In this document: one piece after another, positions 8,425 to 18,318 of the stretch | How positions within the stretch are numbered: position 1 is the stretch's first letter | How the letters are laid out: the number at the start of each line of letters is the position of its first letter | DNA from: Microcoleus sp. GA_180221_E-2-1-MAG-45_12 | GTDB lineage: Bacteria; Cyanobacteriota; Cyanobacteriia; Cyanobacteriales; JAAUUE01 | DNA length: 40,281 bases | Assembly: GCA_020692245.1 (NCBI GenBank) | Contig: JAIMKT010000004.1 | Location: 14,991 to 55,271 of the forward strand | Direction of reading: 5' to 3' | Notes under the pieces: generated by a model | What the model was told of the DNA's origin: nothing | Databases searched by the model: none | The model's input: the letters and a program-made list of their open reading frames with translations, nothing else | Position numbers and translations under genes: made by a program

Positions 8425-10119
8425 ATGTTGCAAGGTTTATTGCAGATAGCTATTACTTTAGCTATTGTTGTGATGATCGTTCCGTTTTTTGGTAGCTATA
8501 TAGCTAATGTCTTTTTGGATAAACCTACTATCCTCGATCGCCTTGCCAAACCCCTAGAAACAACCCTGTACCGGATTTTGGGAATTCGTGCAGAGACAGA
8601 AATGACTGGGTGGCAATACATTCGGGCTGTTCTCTACAGCAATTTGACCATGGCTATTTTCGCATTTACACTGTTTTCGTTGCAAGGTATTTTGCCTTTT
8701 AATCCAACAGGATTAGCATCTCCAACTTGGGATACAAATCTGCACACAGTAATTTCCTTTATCACCAATACCAATCAACAACATTACAGTGGAGAAACTA
8801 CCTATAGTTATGGTAGTCAGGTCTTTGGATTAGGATTTTTTATGTTCACCTCCGCAGCTACGGGATTGGCAATAGGAATTGCTTTTATCCGGGGCTTAAC
8901 AGGGCGACCCTTGGGCAACTTCTATGTTGATTTAACCAAAGCGATTACCCGGATTTTACTACCCATTAGTATTATCGGGGCGGTGATTTTACTTCTAGGC
9001 GGAGTTCCTGAAACCTTGGCGGCTCCAGCAGTGGTGCAAACTCTAGAGGGAACAAGTCAAGCGATCGCCACGGGGCCAGTTGCCCACTTTGAAATCATTA
9101 AAGAACTAGGAGAGAATGGCGGCGGTTTCTTCGCTATTAATTCGGCTCATCCCTACGAAAATCCTAATGGGTTCACGAATTTAATTGAGACCGTGGCTCT
9201 GCTGTCTATTCCTACCTCGTTAATCATTACCTACAGCATTTTTGCAGGCAATAAAAAACAAGGTTGGATGCTCTTTGGATTGGTTTTTATCATCTATGTT
9301 GGCATGATTGGAATTACCGCTTGGGGTGAATTTGTCGGCAATCCTTTAGTTAATCAAGCAGTTGGCAATAGATTAGTTAATCTAGAAGGGAAAGAAGTCC
9401 GATTTGGCTGGGCGCAATCATCTTTATTTGCGGTTAGTACTACCGGAACTATGACTGGAGCAGTTAATGCTTTGCTCGATTCCTTTATGCCTACAGGCGG
9501 ATTTTCTGTTCTTTTTAACCTCTTTTTACAGATAGTTTGGGGTGGGCAAGGTACGGGAACTGCTTACCTATTTATTTACCTAATCTTGACGGTATTCTTG
9601 ACAGGATTAATGGTAGGGAGAACGCCGGAGATTTTTGGCAGAAAGATCGAAAAACCAGAAATTGCCCTAGCCAGTATTATCTTGCTGGTGCATCCGATCG
9701 CTATCCTGATTCCCTCGGCAATTACCCTTGCTTTTCCAGAGCAGTTGGCAGGCATTAGTAACCCCGGATTTCATGGACTTTCCCAAGTGGTTTATGAATA
9801 CGCTTCTGCTGCTGCCAACAATGGCTCTGGGTTTGAAGGATTAGCTGATAGTCAGCCAGCCCCCACGAGTTTATGGTGGAATCTAAGCTGTAGTGTGGTT
9901 CTCTTGGCAGGACGCTATATTCCGATTATGGCTCTATTGTTGTTAGCAGATGGAATGCGGCAAAAACAAGTTGTGCCAGAAACCACGGGAACCCTAAGAA
10001 CCGATAGCTTATTGTTCACTACAGTGACTGGAGGCGTAATCTTAATTTTAGGAGCTTTAACCTTCTTGCCAGTATTAGCGCTGGGGGCGATCGCCGAAGC
10101 CTTCCAACTTAGTTCCTAG
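8425..10119 (+). CDS. kdpA: Potassium-transporting ATPase, potassium-binding subunit KdpA
   Basis: KdpA is the channel-like subunit of the KdpFABC high-affinity potassium pump in the plasma membrane. The 564-residue product has about ten membrane helices. It also has the four pore-loop signatures: [28 protein letters not shown] with a following GG, and NNGSGFEG. I chose the ATG at 8425 because the protein then begins [16 protein letters not shown], like other cyanobacterial KdpA. A longer frame starting with TTG at 8383 would add 14 polar residues and run through a small GC hairpin. It is the first gene of a kdp cluster and has a long leader, consistent with control at low potassium (inference). 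An accessory nuclease gene follows instead of kdpB. Confidence 0.95.
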   Translation: MLQGLLQIAITLAIVVMIVPFFGSYIANVFLDKPTILDRLAKPLETTLYRILGIRAETEMTGWQYIRAVLYSNLTMAIFAFTLFSLQGILPFNPTGLASPTWDTNLHTVISFITNTNQQHYSGETTYSYGSQVFGLGFFMFTSAATGLAIGIAFIRGLTGRPLGNFYVDLTKAITRILLPISIIGAVILLLGGVPETLAAPAVVQTLEGTSQAIATGPVAHFEIIKELGENGGGFFAINSAHPYENPNGFTNLIETVALLSIPTSLIITYSIFAGNKKQGWMLFGLVFIIYVGMIGITAWGEFVGNPLVNQAVGNRLVNLEGKEVRFGWAQSSLFAVSTTGTMTGAVNALLDSFMPTGGFSVLFNLFLQIVWGGQGTGTAYLFIYLILTVFLTGLMVGRTPEIFGRKIEKPEIALASIILLVHPIAILIPSAITLAFPEQLAGISNPGFHGLSQVVYEYASAAANNGSGFEGLADSQPAPTSLWWNLSCSVVLLAGRYIPIMALLLLADGMRQKQVVPETTGTLRTDSLLFTTVTGGVILILGALTFLPVLALGAIAEAFQLSS

Positions 10120-10142
10120 GAGTAAAATCTATGACAGTTACT
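10114..10142 (+). repeat. Left copy of kdp junction repeat flanking uma2
   Basis: The 29 bases covering the kdpA stop and the uma2 start resemble 10815-10844, which covers the uma2 stop and the kdpB start. About 22 of 30 aligned columns match, including the stop position and an 11-base identical core AAATCTATGAC. Both proteins begin Met-Thr-Val. This is short enough that chance plus a common start context is possible. Confidence 0.45.
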
Positions 10143-10820
10143 TCTCAAAGTTCCTATCAATCTACTCTTCCCTATCAAAAATCTGCTACTTGGCAAGACT
10201 ATCTCAAATACCGAGATAATCCAGAACCTGAAGAAACCCACTATCAACTGTTTTTCTATCTAGATCAATTAATAGTCAATGATATAGGTAGAGAAGGTAT
10301 GAACCATGCCATGTTTAGGAACTTAATAACTATAGTTCTAGGCATTTGGTCTCTACAATTTCCCGAACGAGAATTCACTTTCCTAGGAAATTGCTTGATC
10401 GAGAATCCAGAAACTGCTGCTAGTGCTCCCGACTTAGTTTTATATATCGGTAAAAATGTTCCCTCTTCTCAACAGGAAGAAATACCATATATCAATCTAA
10501 ATCAATGGCGAGTTCCAGATTTAGTAGGAGAAGTATCTGATATAACTTTGGCGATCGATCTAGATGAGAAAAAGAAACTTTATGCTGCTCTAAAAATACC
10601 TGAATATTGGGTAATTAGTATCCGGGCAAAGCAGGTATTGATGTTTATCCTTCAGGAAAATGGTAAATACTTAGAATCTGATAGTTCCCAAGCATTAACA
10701 GGGTTAAAAGTTGAATTACTTAATCAAACTCTAGATCAATTAGATCAAGGAGAAACCGGACAAGCTACTCGCTGGTTTTATCAACAAATTCAGAAAAATA
10801 CATCAGAGGAAATCTCGTAA
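10131..10820 (+). CDS. Uma2-family (DUF820) putative restriction-like endonuclease
   Basis: A 229-residue member of the Uma2/DUF820 family, a PD-(D/E)xK nuclease fold greatly expanded in cyanobacteria and of mostly unknown role. Visible core elements are APDLVLYI, then PDLVGEVSD (acidic strand) and IDLDEKKKLYAALKIPEYWVI, where the Lys and EYWVI are typical. It sits between kdpA and kdpB, 11 bases after one and 12 before the other, so it should be transcribed with the pump. It has no known role in potassium uptake. The junctions before and after it are similar to each other (see the repeat entry), which suggests an insertion into an ancestral kdpA-kdpB operon. The start context AAATCT-ATG-AC is shared with kdpB. 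Confidence 0.88.
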   Translation: MTVTSQSSYQSTLPYQKSATWQDYLKYRDNPEPEETHYQLFFYLDQLIVNDIGREGMNHAMFRNLITIVLGIWSLQFPEREFTFLGNCLIENPETAASAPDLVLYIGKNVPSSQQEEIPYINLNQWRVPDLVGEVSDITLAIDLDEKKKLYAALKIPEYWVISIRAKQVLMFILQENGKYLESDSSQALTGLKVELLNQTLDQLDQGETGQATRWFYQQIQKNTSEEIS

Positions 10821-10844
10821 GATTCTAAATCTATGACTGTTTCT
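10815..10844 (+). repeat. Right copy of kdp junction repeat flanking uma2
   Basis: Partner of 10114-10142. It covers the end of the Uma2 gene (TCG TAA) and the first codons of kdpB (ATG ACT GTT). If real, the Uma2 gene sits between direct duplicates of the old kdpA/kdpB junction. Confidence 0.45.
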
Positions 10845-12884
10845 AAACGTCTGCAAAGAAATCAAGTGAATACTCAAGGTTTGTATGCAAGGGCTTTGAA
10901 ATCGGCTTTTGGCAAACTTAATCCCCAAGTGATGATCCGCAATCCGGTGATGTTTGTGGTCTGGGTAGGTACGATCGTGACCGCATTATTAACGCTTGAC
11001 CCAGATTTATTTGGCTCAGTCCAAGGGAATAATCGCCTCTTTAACTTTCTGGTGACAGTAATTTTACTAGCGACCTTACTCTTTGCTAATTTTGCCGAAG
11101 CCGTAGCGGAAGGACGGGGGAAAGCTCAGGCAGATTCTCTCCGAGCCACCAAATCTGATACTACTGCTCGGAAATTATTGGAAAATGACACCATTCAAGA
11201 AGTAAGTTCCACGGCTCTGCGGAAGGGCGATCGCATCAAGGTGATCATGGGGGATACGATTCCGGCAGATGGGGAAGTTATTGGTGGGGTTGCCTCGGTG
11301 GATGAATCTGCAATCACGGGGGAATCTGCGCCAGTCCTCAAGGAACCCGGTAGTGATGTGGCAAGCTCGGTCACGGGGGGAACCAAGATTATTTCCGATG
11401 AATTAATTTTGCGGGTGACATCCGATCCGGGGCAGAGCTTTCTCGATCGCATGATCTCCCTTGTCGAAGGAGCCGAACGCACCAAAACCCCCAATGAGAT
11501 CGCCCTCACTGTGCTTTTAGCTGTCTTAACTTTGGTCTTTATCATTGTTGTGGCAACCATTCCCCCCATTGCCAATTTTGTCGGCAGTCCCGTCAGTGTC
11601 ACGGTATTAGTCTCCCTCTTAGTTGCCTTGATTCCGACTACGATCGGTGGGTTGCTGAGTGCGATCGGCATTGCCGGGATGGATCGGGTAGCTCAGTTTA
11701 ATGTGGTGGCAACTTCTGGGCGAGCTGTGGAAGCCTGTGGGGATGTGAGTACTTTGATCCTTGATAAAACTGGGACTATTACTCTGGGAAATCGCCTTGC
11801 GGAGGAATTTATCCCTATCAATGGTCATAGTTTGCTAGAAATAGCGAAAGTGGCTCTGGGTTCCAGCATTTTTGATACCACACCGGAGGGGAAGTCGATC
11901 GTCCGGTTGGCGGAGAAGTTGGGAGCGACCATTGATTTTGATCCGGCTACGGCAGAAAGCATAGATTTTTCGGCTCGGACTCGCATGAGTGGCACAAATT
12001 TACCTAATGGTACAGAAATTCGTAAAGGAGCGGTGGATTCTATTAAGGGTTTCGTGCGTTCAAGGGGTGGTCAAATTAATCCCGAATTAGATGCTGCCTA
12101 CGAACGGGTTTCTCTATTAGGTGGGACTCCCCTTGCCGTGTGTCAACAGGGAGAACTTTACGGAATTATTTACCTCAAGGATATTATCAAGCCCGGTATT
12201 CGAGAACGGTTTGATCAGTTGCGCCGGATGGGGATTAAAACCATTATGCTCACGGGAGATAACCGGATTACTGCCTCGGTAATTGCTGATGAAGCAGGGG
12301 TTGATGATTTTATTGCTGAAGCTACTCCAGAGGATAAGATCGCCGTAATCCAACGGGAACAAGCTGCCGGGAAACTAGTAGCGATGACGGGAGATGGTAC
12401 GAACGATGCTCCGGCTCTAGCGCAGGCAAATGTCGGGGTGGCGATGAATTCGGGAACCCAAGCGGCAAAAGAAGCTGCCAATATGGTGGATTTAGATTCT
12501 GATCCGACAAAGTTAATTGACCTCGTGACGATCGGCAAACAACTCCTAATTACCAGAGGAGCCTTAACTACTTTTTCCCTCTCCAATGACATTGCCAAAT
12601 ACTTTGCGATTATCCCCGCTATGTTCTCGGCAGCAGGGATTGGGGGCTTAAATATTATGGGTTTAGCCAGCGCTCAATCTGCGGTGCTGTCGGCTCTAAT
12701 TTTCAACGCCTTGATTATCCCGGCTCTAATTCCTCTGGCGCTCAAGGGGGTAAAATTCCGTCCTGTCACCGCCAACCAACTCCTGCGAGATAACATTCTC
12801 ATCTATGGTTTGGGGGGAGTGATTGTGCCTTTTATCGGGATTAAGGTAATCGATGTAGTCGTTTCTCTACTGGGACTGGCTTAA
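10833..12884 (+). CDS. kdpB: Potassium-transporting ATPase, catalytic subunit KdpB
   Basis: KdpB is the P-type ATPase subunit that powers KdpA. The 683-residue length matches the family. The actuator-domain motif TGESAPV, the phosphorylation site [10 protein letters not shown] (Asp311), the nucleotide-binding region and the hinge motif [20 protein letters not shown] are all present. Membrane helices lie at about residues 35-90, 215-280 and in the last 120 residues. It starts 12 bases after the Uma2 gene with no Shine-Dalgarno site; AAATCT directly precedes ATG. It is separated from the next kdp gene by 115 bases that contain a short palindromic repeat. Confidence 0.96.
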   Translation: MTVSKRLQRNQVNTQGLYARALKSAFGKLNPQVMIRNPVMFVVWVGTIVTALLTLDPDLFGSVQGNNRLFNFLVTVILLATLLFANFAEAVAEGRGKAQADSLRATKSDTTARKLLENDTIQEVSSTALRKGDRIKVIMGDTIPADGEVIGGVASVDESAITGESAPVLKEPGSDVASSVTGGTKIISDELILRVTSDPGQSFLDRMISLVEGAERTKTPNEIALTVLLAVLTLVFIIVVATIPPIANFVGSPVSVTVLVSLLVALIPTTIGGLLSAIGIAGMDRVAQFNVVATSGRAVEACGDVSTLILDKTGTITLGNRLAEEFIPINGHSLLEIAKVALGSSIFDTTPEGKSIVRLAEKLGATIDFDPATAESIDFSARTRMSGTNLPNGTEIRKGAVDSIKGFVRSRGGQINPELDAAYERVSLLGGTPLAVCQQGELYGIIYLKDIIKPGIRERFDQLRRMGIKTIMLTGDNRITASVIADEAGVDDFIAEATPEDKIAVIQREQAAGKLVAMTGDGTNDAPALAQANVGVAMNSGTQAAKEAANMVDLDSDPTKLIDLVTIGKQLLITRGALTTFSLSNDIAKYFAIIPAMFSAAGIGGLNIMGLASAQSAVLSALIFNALIIPALIPLALKGVKFRPVTANQLLRDNILIYGLGGVIVPFIGIKVIDVVVSLLGLA

Positions 12885-12923
12885 TCTTGTTTCGTTAAGT
12901 GCTTGATAAACATAGAGGCTATC

Positions 12924-12948
12924 GGGCGCAAAGCCTTGCGCCCCTACC
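12924..12948. repeat. Dispersed palindromic repeat (GGGCGCAA...TTGCGCCC)
   Basis: A perfect 8-bp inverted repeat with loop AGCC, followed by CTACC, lies between kdpB and the kdpF-like gene. A near-identical copy occurs at 33554-33573. It looks like a member of a dispersed intergenic palindrome family common in cyanobacterial genomes. As a transcript it would form a stable hairpin and could set the level of downstream kdp genes. Confidence 0.7.
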
Positions 12949-12999
12949 AGACAAATTACTATTACGCTAAGAAACTAGGAAATTTAATAGGCAAAGATT

Positions 13000-13269
13000 A
13001 TGAAAATACGTCAAGTTTTAGCAGATACGATCGGGTTTGATTTGTTAGCAGGAAAGGCAGAATTAAAAGAATTTTCTCGACAGCATTCTAAGTCGATCGC
13101 CATCTTTCTTTTACTGTGCCTAAATCTCCCCATTGCTCAGGTTGTCTATGCCCAATCTAATGCAGAGATCACCCCAAAAACAGCTTGGTCGATCGCTCTT
13201 TTAGGTCTAGTGATCCTAGCTCTGTGTATTTATCTATTTGCCGTGATTTTACAACCGGAAAAGTTTTAA
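13000..13269 (+). CDS. KdpF-like small membrane subunit with N-terminal extension (position of cyanobacterial kdpG)
   Basis: An 89-residue protein with two predicted membrane helices, at about residues 30-50 and 63-83. The C-terminal helix and tail (LGLVILALCIYLFAVILQ then PEKF) resemble KdpF, the roughly 30-residue peptide that stabilises the Kdp complex. The N-terminal 55 residues are extra. As I recall, Anabaena kdp operons carry a gene called kdpG at this same position between kdpB and kdpC; this is probably its counterpart. Its location and membrane topology support a role in the pump, but the exact function is unproven. No other kdpF is seen near kdpA. Confidence 0.75.
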   Translation: MKIRQVLADTIGFDLLAGKAELKEFSRQHSKSIAIFLLLCLNLPIAQVVYAQSNAEITPKTAWSIALLGLVILALCIYLFAVILQPEKF

Positions 13270-13343
13270 TCAGTGAACATTGAACAGTAAACAGTTATTA
13301 GTCTTTACTGCTCAATGTAATTATTATGGAGAAGTTTTAAATC

Positions 13344-13946
13344 ATGTCTATTTTGCGAGAAACGACTACGGCGATTAAAGTCACGATCGGGCTATGGGTG
13401 ATCACGGCGGTTCTTTATCCCTTATTAATTTTAGGAATTGGGCAGCTATTTCCCTACCAAGCCAATGGAAGTCTATTGAAAAATGCTCAGGGGCAGGTAG
13501 TAGGTTCTGCCTTAATTGGGCAACCTTTTGCTAGCGATCGCTACTTTTTGAGCCGTCCTAGTACCACCAGCTACAGCACGGCGGATCCAGCCAAAGACGA
13601 AGCAGGAATTTTGAAAACTGGGGTATCGGGAGCGAGTAATTTTGCCCCTAGTAATCCAGATTTGTTAAAACGGGTTCAAGAGACGATCGCCACCTTGAGG
13701 CAAGCAGGAATTGAGCCGACGGCGGATCTAATCTATACCTCTGGCTCTAGCCTTGATCCCCACATCACCCCCGAAGCGGCTCGATCGCAAATTCCTCGAA
13801 TTACCACGGCAAGAAACCTTGATCCCAATCAAGTAGAAATCCTGATCACCCAAAACACCGACGGCAGATTTCTGGGCATCTTTGGCGAACCCGGAGTGAA
13901 TGTATTACGCTTAAACCTAGCTTTAGACGATTTAGGTAGTGCTTAA
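13344..13946 (+). CDS. kdpC: Potassium-transporting ATPase subunit KdpC
   Basis: KdpC is the single-span accessory subunit needed for assembly and potassium affinity of the Kdp pump. The 200-residue product has one N-terminal membrane helix (about residues 13-35). The periplasmic domain contains GSALIGQPFASDRYFLSRPS, ASNFAPSNPDLL and SGSSLDPHITPEAA, all characteristic of KdpC, and it ends in VLRLNLALDDL. ATG is preceded by GGAGAAG about 13 bases upstream. It lies 74 bases after the KdpF-like gene and 18 bases before kdpD. Confidence 0.95.
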   Translation: MSILRETTTAIKVTIGLWVITAVLYPLLILGIGQLFPYQANGSLLKNAQGQVVGSALIGQPFASDRYFLSRPSTTSYSTADPAKDEAGILKTGVSGASNFAPSNPDLLKRVQETIATLRQAGIEPTADLIYTSGSSLDPHITPEAARSQIPRITTARNLDPNQVEILITQNTDGRFLGIFGEPGVNVLRLNLALDDLGSA

Positions 13947-13964
13947 GCAATTTTTCTGAAATCT

Positions 13965-15128
13965 ATGATTCCTCAGCCCATGACTACATCACCACCATCT
14001 CCGGACCATCCACCAATTCCGGCAACCGATCTCTATTCCCAAACTAGCAAGCGCCGGGGCAAACACAAAATCTTTATTGGCATGGCTCCCGGCGTGGGCA
14101 AGACCTACCGAATGCTGGAAGAGGGGGCAGAATTACGGGATGAGGGTATTGATGTGGTCATTGGTTTATTAGAAACCCACGGGCGGCAGGAAACCCTAGA
14201 AAAAGCGTTCGGCTTTGAAACTATCCCCCTACGAGAATCCCTTTATAGTGGAGTCCTCCTGAAGGAGATGGATACTGATGCTATTTTGGAGCGTCGCCCC
14301 CAGTTAGTTTTAATTGATGAATTAGCCCATACTAATGTCCCCGGCTCTCCTAGAGAAAAGCGCTATCAAGATGTGGAGATAGTGCTAGAGGCAGGGCTTG
14401 ATGTTTATTCCACAGTGAATATTCAGCATTTAGAAAGTTTGAATGATCTAGTTGCCAAGATTACCACAGTGATTGTCCGAGAGCGGATTCCCGATCGCAT
14501 TCTGGATGAAGCTACAGAAGTGGTGGTCGTCGATGTCACCCCAGAAACCCTCCAAGAACGATTACAAGAAGGCAAAATCTATGCTCCAGAAAAAATCGAA
14601 AAATCCCTAGAAAATTTCTTCCAACGCCGTCATCTAGTCGCCTTACGGGAATTAGCTCTAAGGGAAGTTGCGGACAACATTGAAGCTGGGGCAAATTCTG
14701 GGGTGCATGGTCATGTTTGTAGCGTTCATGAACGGGTTTTGGTGTGCGTATCTACCTATCCCAATTCTCTACAACTCCTGCGCCGGGGAGCCAGATTAGC
14801 TACTCAACTTCATGCCAGATTTTATGCAGTTTTTGTTAGTGATCCAGAGCGATTTCTCAATAAACAAGAATCTCTTCATATAGAAATGTGTGAGAATTTT
14901 TGTAAGCAAATGGGGGGCGAGTTTATTCGGATTGTGGGTAATAACGTCACAAGGGCGATCGCCGAAGTTGCCCAAGCCCATCGCATCACCCAAATTGTCC
15001 TCGGTCAAACTCAAAAATCCCGTTGGCAATTACTCCTTAAACCTTCTCCTATGCAACAACTTATGAAGTATGTCAAAGATGTGGACTTGCATATTATTGC
15101 TGATGAAAGAAACAATAAAAGTAAATAA
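13965..15128 (+). CDS. kdpD: KdpD, truncated: KdpD ATP-binding domain plus USP domain, no kinase
   Basis: A 387-residue protein equivalent to the N-terminal half of the KdpD sensor kinase. Residues 33-240 form the KdpD domain with Walker A (APGVGKTYRM, Gly-Lys-Thr at 45-47) and the LIDELAHTN Walker B. Residues 250-380 are a universal-stress-protein-like domain. The four membrane helices, GAF region and histidine kinase core of full-length KdpD are absent. The frame ends cleanly with a stop, and no remainder was found downstream. Anabaena is known to have a similar short KdpD, so this is a lineage form rather than a fresh truncation. No kdpE lies in the window. It may sense nucleotides or potassium and act through another kinase (inference). 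Confidence 0.92.
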   Translation: MIPQPMTTSPPSPDHPPIPATDLYSQTSKRRGKHKIFIGMAPGVGKTYRMLEEGAELRDEGIDVVIGLLETHGRQETLEKAFGFETIPLRESLYSGVLLKEMDTDAILERRPQLVLIDELAHTNVPGSPREKRYQDVEIVLEAGLDVYSTVNIQHLESLNDLVAKITTVIVRERIPDRILDEATEVVVVDVTPETLQERLQEGKIYAPEKIEKSLENFFQRRHLVALRELALREVADNIEAGANSGVHGHVCSVHERVLVCVSTYPNSLQLLRRGARLATQLHARFYAVFVSDPERFLNKQESLHIEMCENFCKQMGGEFIRIVGNNVTRAIAEVAQAHRITQIVLGQTQKSRWQLLLKPSPMQQLMKYVKDVDLHIIADERNNKSK

Positions 15129-15200
15129 CACCAATGCCGATTTTATTAGTTTAATTATCTAAGGTGACTAAAGTCGCTACTACACAAGCAAAGTCAGGCT

Positions 15201-15425
15201 TTAAGGAGTGCTTTGAAGATCGGGTCTTTCTTCTGGCAAAATTGCCCCCGCCACAGGACAGATTTGGAGACAAATTCCACAGTCAATGCAAGTATCAAAA
15301 TCAATCCAAAACCAATCAGTCCCCTTAGTGTTTTTCCCTTCTCCGGGCAGAATACAGGCGACAGGGCAGGCAGGAACACAGTCAGCAATGCCTTCACAGA
15401 TATTAGTTACGATCGAATAAGCCAT
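15201..15425 (-). CDS. Bacterial-type two-cluster ferredoxin
   Basis: A 74-residue iron-sulfur protein starting MAYSIVTNICEG. Two cysteine motifs are seen: an N-terminal set CEGIADCVPACPVAC and a C-terminal set CIDCGICLQICP. This is the 7Fe/8Fe ferredoxin layout, with a loop between the motifs (GEGKNTKGTDWFWIDFDT). The N-terminal spacing resembles 7Fe ferredoxins, so one cluster could be 3Fe-4S. It acts as a small soluble electron carrier; its partner is unknown. I start at the ATG at 15425, since a longer upstream frame adds a hydrophobic, non-conserved lead. It lies convergent to kdpD and divergent from ispH. Confidence 0.87.
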   Translation of the reverse strand: MAYSIVTNICEGIADCVPACPVACILPGEGKNTKGTDWFWIDFDTCIDCGICLQICPVAGAILPEERPDLQSTP

Positions 15426-15619
15426 AAAATTTTCTCTCAGGTGGCAAAACCCACACAAATTAATTAGGAAAGCTAAATAAAAATTAACACAGGGAATAAT
15501 ATAGCCCATTTCTCTGCCCCATTTTGTAGTAAATCCTAGGGGAGCTTTGCCTAAAGGGCTGAGAATGAACAAATATAGAATTTATAGAATTCAAGAATAA
15601 AATTTTTTTGAGATGCCCT

Positions 15620-16831
15620 ATGGATACCAAAGCCTTTAAGCGTTCCCTCCATGAATCCCCCAATTATCACCGTCGCAGTTTTGGGCATGGAGCCGAAGTC
15701 GCTGGTGTGATGCAGTCAGAGTATCAAAGTAGCCTGATTCAAGAAATTAGAGACAATAACTATCGGCTAGAACGTCCGGGAGTAACAATTTTGTTAGCTC
15801 AGGCTTTTGGTTTTTGCTGGGGCGTAGAGCGGGCGGTGGCGATGGCTTATGAAACTCGGCAACACTTCCCCACGGAAAGGCTCTGGATTACTAACGAAAT
15901 TATTCATAATCCTTCAGTAAATCAGCATTTGCGAGAGATGGAAGTGGGGTTTATTCCCCTACAGGGCGCAGATAAAGATTTCTCGGTGGTAGGAACTGGG
16001 GATGTGGTGATCTTGCCAGCTTTTGGGGCGAGTGTGCAGGAAATGCAATTGTTAAATGACAAGGGCTGCAAAATTGTCGATACTACCTGTCCTTGGGTGT
16101 CGAAGGTTTGGAACACCGTTGAGAAGCATAAAAAAGGGGATTTCACCTCGATTATTCACGGCAAGTATAACCATGAGGAAACTGTGGCGACTAGTTCCTT
16201 TGCGGATAAATACCTGATTGTACTCAATCTCAAAGAGGCAGAATACGTAGCTAACTACATCCTCCACGGGGGCGATCGAGCAGAATTTCTCACCAAATTT
16301 AAAAATGCTTATTCTGAAGGCTTTGATCCCGATCGAGACTTGATCCAAGTGGGAGTGGCGAACCAGACCACCATGCTTAAGGGAGAAACGGAACAGATTG
16401 GTAAGCTCCTTGAAAAAACCATGCTGCAAAAATACGGGGCGATGAATTTGAATGCCCACTTTATGAGTTTTAATACCATTTGTGATGCGACCCAAGAGCG
16501 GCAAGATGCCATGTTTGATCTAGTCAAAGAACCCCTAGATTTGATGTTGGTCATCGGCGGCTACAACTCTTCCAACACCACCCACCTCCAAGAAATTGCC
16601 ATCGATCGAAATATCCCTTCCTACCACATTGATAGTAGCGATCGTATTCGGGCAGATAACTCGATCGAACACAAACCCCTCGGCAAAGATTTGGAAATTA
16701 CCCCTAACTGGCTCCCGGCAGGCAATCTCTTGATCGGCGTGACCTCTGGAGCTTCTACCCCGGATAAAGTCGTAGAAGAGGCGATCGCCAAAATCCTTGA
16801 TCTAAAAGCTGGGGTCAGCCTTGTTTCTTAG
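15620..16831 (+). CDS. ispH: 4-hydroxy-3-methylbut-2-enyl diphosphate reductase (IspH)
   Basis: IspH carries out the last step of the MEP isoprenoid pathway, reducing HMBPP to IPP and DMAPP with a [4Fe-4S] cluster and electrons from ferredoxin. The three cluster cysteines are in [20 protein letters not shown] and [11 protein letters not shown]. The 403-residue form, with the N-terminal extension [19 protein letters not shown], is the cyanobacterial/plant type. I use the ATG at 15620; a TTG four codons earlier is unlikely. It is adjacent to and divergent from a bacterial-type ferredoxin gene, a plausible but unproven electron donor. Confidence 0.96.
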   Translation: MDTKAFKRSLHESPNYHRRSFGHGAEVAGVMQSEYQSSLIQEIRDNNYRLERPGVTILLAQAFGFCWGVERAVAMAYETRQHFPTERLWITNEIIHNPSVNQHLREMEVGFIPLQGADKDFSVVGTGDVVILPAFGASVQEMQLLNDKGCKIVDTTCPWVSKVWNTVEKHKKGDFTSIIHGKYNHEETVATSSFADKYLIVLNLKEAEYVANYILHGGDRAEFLTKFKNAYSEGFDPDRDLIQVGVANQTTMLKGETEQIGKLLEKTMLQKYGAMNLNAHFMSFNTICDATQERQDAMFDLVKEPLDLMLVIGGYNSSNTTHLQEIAIDRNIPSYHIDSSDRIRADNSIEHKPLGKDLEITPNWLPAGNLLIGVTSGASTPDKVVEEAIAKILDLKAGVSLVS

Positions 16832-17210
16832 AGGATGTTTTAAAATTTTCTGGCAGTTAATCGAACTATAAGAATAAAGTCTACCTACGTGTACTGATAG
16901 AAATTTGAAGATTTCATTAAATTACTAGGCAGATTTTGCTCCTATAGCTGTGACTTTAGTCGCCAAAGCTTCTTTTTTTTCAAGTTACTGTAAGGATAGA
17001 ATAAGGCTTCTAGATTTTCTTGATCGAGCAGCTTCGCCATAATGAGAATTGCTGAGATTACGAGGCTTTAGATACAAGAAGCTAAAAGAGAGAGTATCTT
17101 AAAAATAAATGCTGATGATATAATCACTCAATCTTAATTTTTTAATTCACTTTGTGTTTTATCTTTAGAGACTCCTACTACCTAATATTACTCTACTAAC
17201 TCCTAGTCGT
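16832..17210. other. Intergenic region between ispH and the orphan gene
   Basis: 379 AT-rich bases with no credible gene. It contains the left copy of a 73/74-bp direct repeat at 16981-17053, preceded by an eight-T run. On the minus strand the repeat and its surroundings read as short pieces of protein-like sequence split by frameshifts, as in a decayed gene. The rest shows nothing I can name. Confidence 0.55.
16981..17053. repeat. Left copy of direct repeat flanking the orphan gene
   Basis: 73 bases, beginning CAAGTTACTGTAAGGATA and ending GAGAATTGCT, match 18328-18401 at roughly 77 percent with three single-base gaps. The two copies bracket the gene at 17211-18203 and part of its flanks. 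On the minus strand the right copy keeps an open frame, whereas this copy has lost it. Confidence 0.75.
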
Positions 17211-18203
17211 ATGTCTTCTCTTACCTCACCAAGCTCCAATTATATCCTTAGCGTTAAGACTAATCGTTATACTTTTGATTGGCAAACCTTTATCGCAGAT
17301 CTTCAAGCTGGTATTACCGACTCAAACCCCTATATTTTTCAAGGATATGTAGAGGATGATGAGGTTACTACTAACGGAATAGTGAACAAAACTCACTATT
17401 CACAATTTACTCATGGTGATAAAAATATCTTTGGTGACGATCCAGTGCTAGGTATTTTTCCAAATGCTGGAAGACCCGCCCAAAGTATTAATACTTATAC
17501 TTATACTGATACTGGCACTGTCGCTTCATCTGTAACTCCAGTAGATAGGTCTCAGCTTAGTACTTTGCTTACTCCAAACCAAATTTTTACTAATTCTCAG
17601 TTAGACATTATTTTCAGCACTATTCCAGCCGATCAGAGAGTTACTAAGGTAACAGGTGTACCTAGAATCTACTCTACTGGTCCTGACGAATTTAAGGGTG
17701 ATCAGTATCAAGGTGGATGGTGTAAGGTAAAGAACGGAGAAATTATAGTTAGAACTAGTCGTGCTGGCCAACCTTTATCCAATACTTTTTTGAATATCCA
17801 AAATAGAAGTGTTGCTACTCCAGAAACTTCCTGTGCTAGAGAAGTAGATGGAATTAGACTTTCAAGGGTTGAAGACAGACCACTAAGAATTTTTCAAGGA
17901 ATTTATGAATATATTTTTCCAACTCCTACTCAATGCTGGGAGTGGTTTAATATGGATTCTAGAGATGGTAATACTTTCTATAATAATAGATATGCTCGTG
18001 ATCTAGCAGGTGACACTTCTGGTCAAGCAAAAAGAATCCTCTCTATTGAGACTCTTTATGGGGCTTTTGATGATCAATACAGTCAATGGGTTGGATGGAC
18101 AAATCCCGATGTAAACGGTCCGCGCAAAAGTTCTTCTGATGATTTTATTCAGACCTATGACGGCAAGTCCGTTTATTCTATGCATAATTTATTAGGAGAA
18201 TAA
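17211..18203 (+). CDS. Unrecognised 330-residue protein with atypical codon use
   Basis: I do not recognise this protein. It has 330 residues, no signal peptide, no membrane helix and no catalytic motif I can name. It is rich in Thr, Ser, Asn, Tyr and Asp, with three scattered cysteines (GGWCKV, TSCARE, TQCWEWF). Aromatic and Thr/Ser-rich stretches (NTYTYTDTGT) suggest a beta-rich fold. Codon use differs from its neighbours: most Arg codons are AGA, third positions strongly favour T, and no CGATCG site occurs in nearly 1 kb although these are dense elsewhere. It is flanked by 73/74-bp direct repeats and large non-coding gaps. Together this suggests horizontal acquisition, for example from a phage, or a recently inserted cassette. 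The frame is intact. Confidence 0.7.
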   Translation: MSSLTSPSSNYILSVKTNRYTFDWQTFIADLQAGITDSNPYIFQGYVEDDEVTTNGIVNKTHYSQFTHGDKNIFGDDPVLGIFPNAGRPAQSINTYTYTDTGTVASSVTPVDRSQLSTLLTPNQIFTNSQLDIIFSTIPADQRVTKVTGVPRIYSTGPDEFKGDQYQGGWCKVKNGEIIVRTSRAGQPLSNTFLNIQNRSVATPETSCAREVDGIRLSRVEDRPLRIFQGIYEYIFPTPTQCWEWFNMDSRDGNTFYNNRYARDLAGDTSGQAKRILSIETLYGAFDDQYSQWVGWTNPDVNGPRKSSSDDFIQTYDGKSVYSMHNLLGE

Positions 18204-18318
18204 TCTGCCTAAGTTATCACCTAAATGAAGTTTTGCCACTCTTAGGTGTTGTATTTTATCGAAAACTTGTAGCAACTCTCACCTTAAAGCGTATGAAATA
18301 AAAAATAGTATCAAAAAG

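Noticed and set aside
15426-15572. N-terminal extension of the ferredoxin
   Set aside because: Hydrophobic, no family support; the ATG at 15425 starts a compact ferredoxin.
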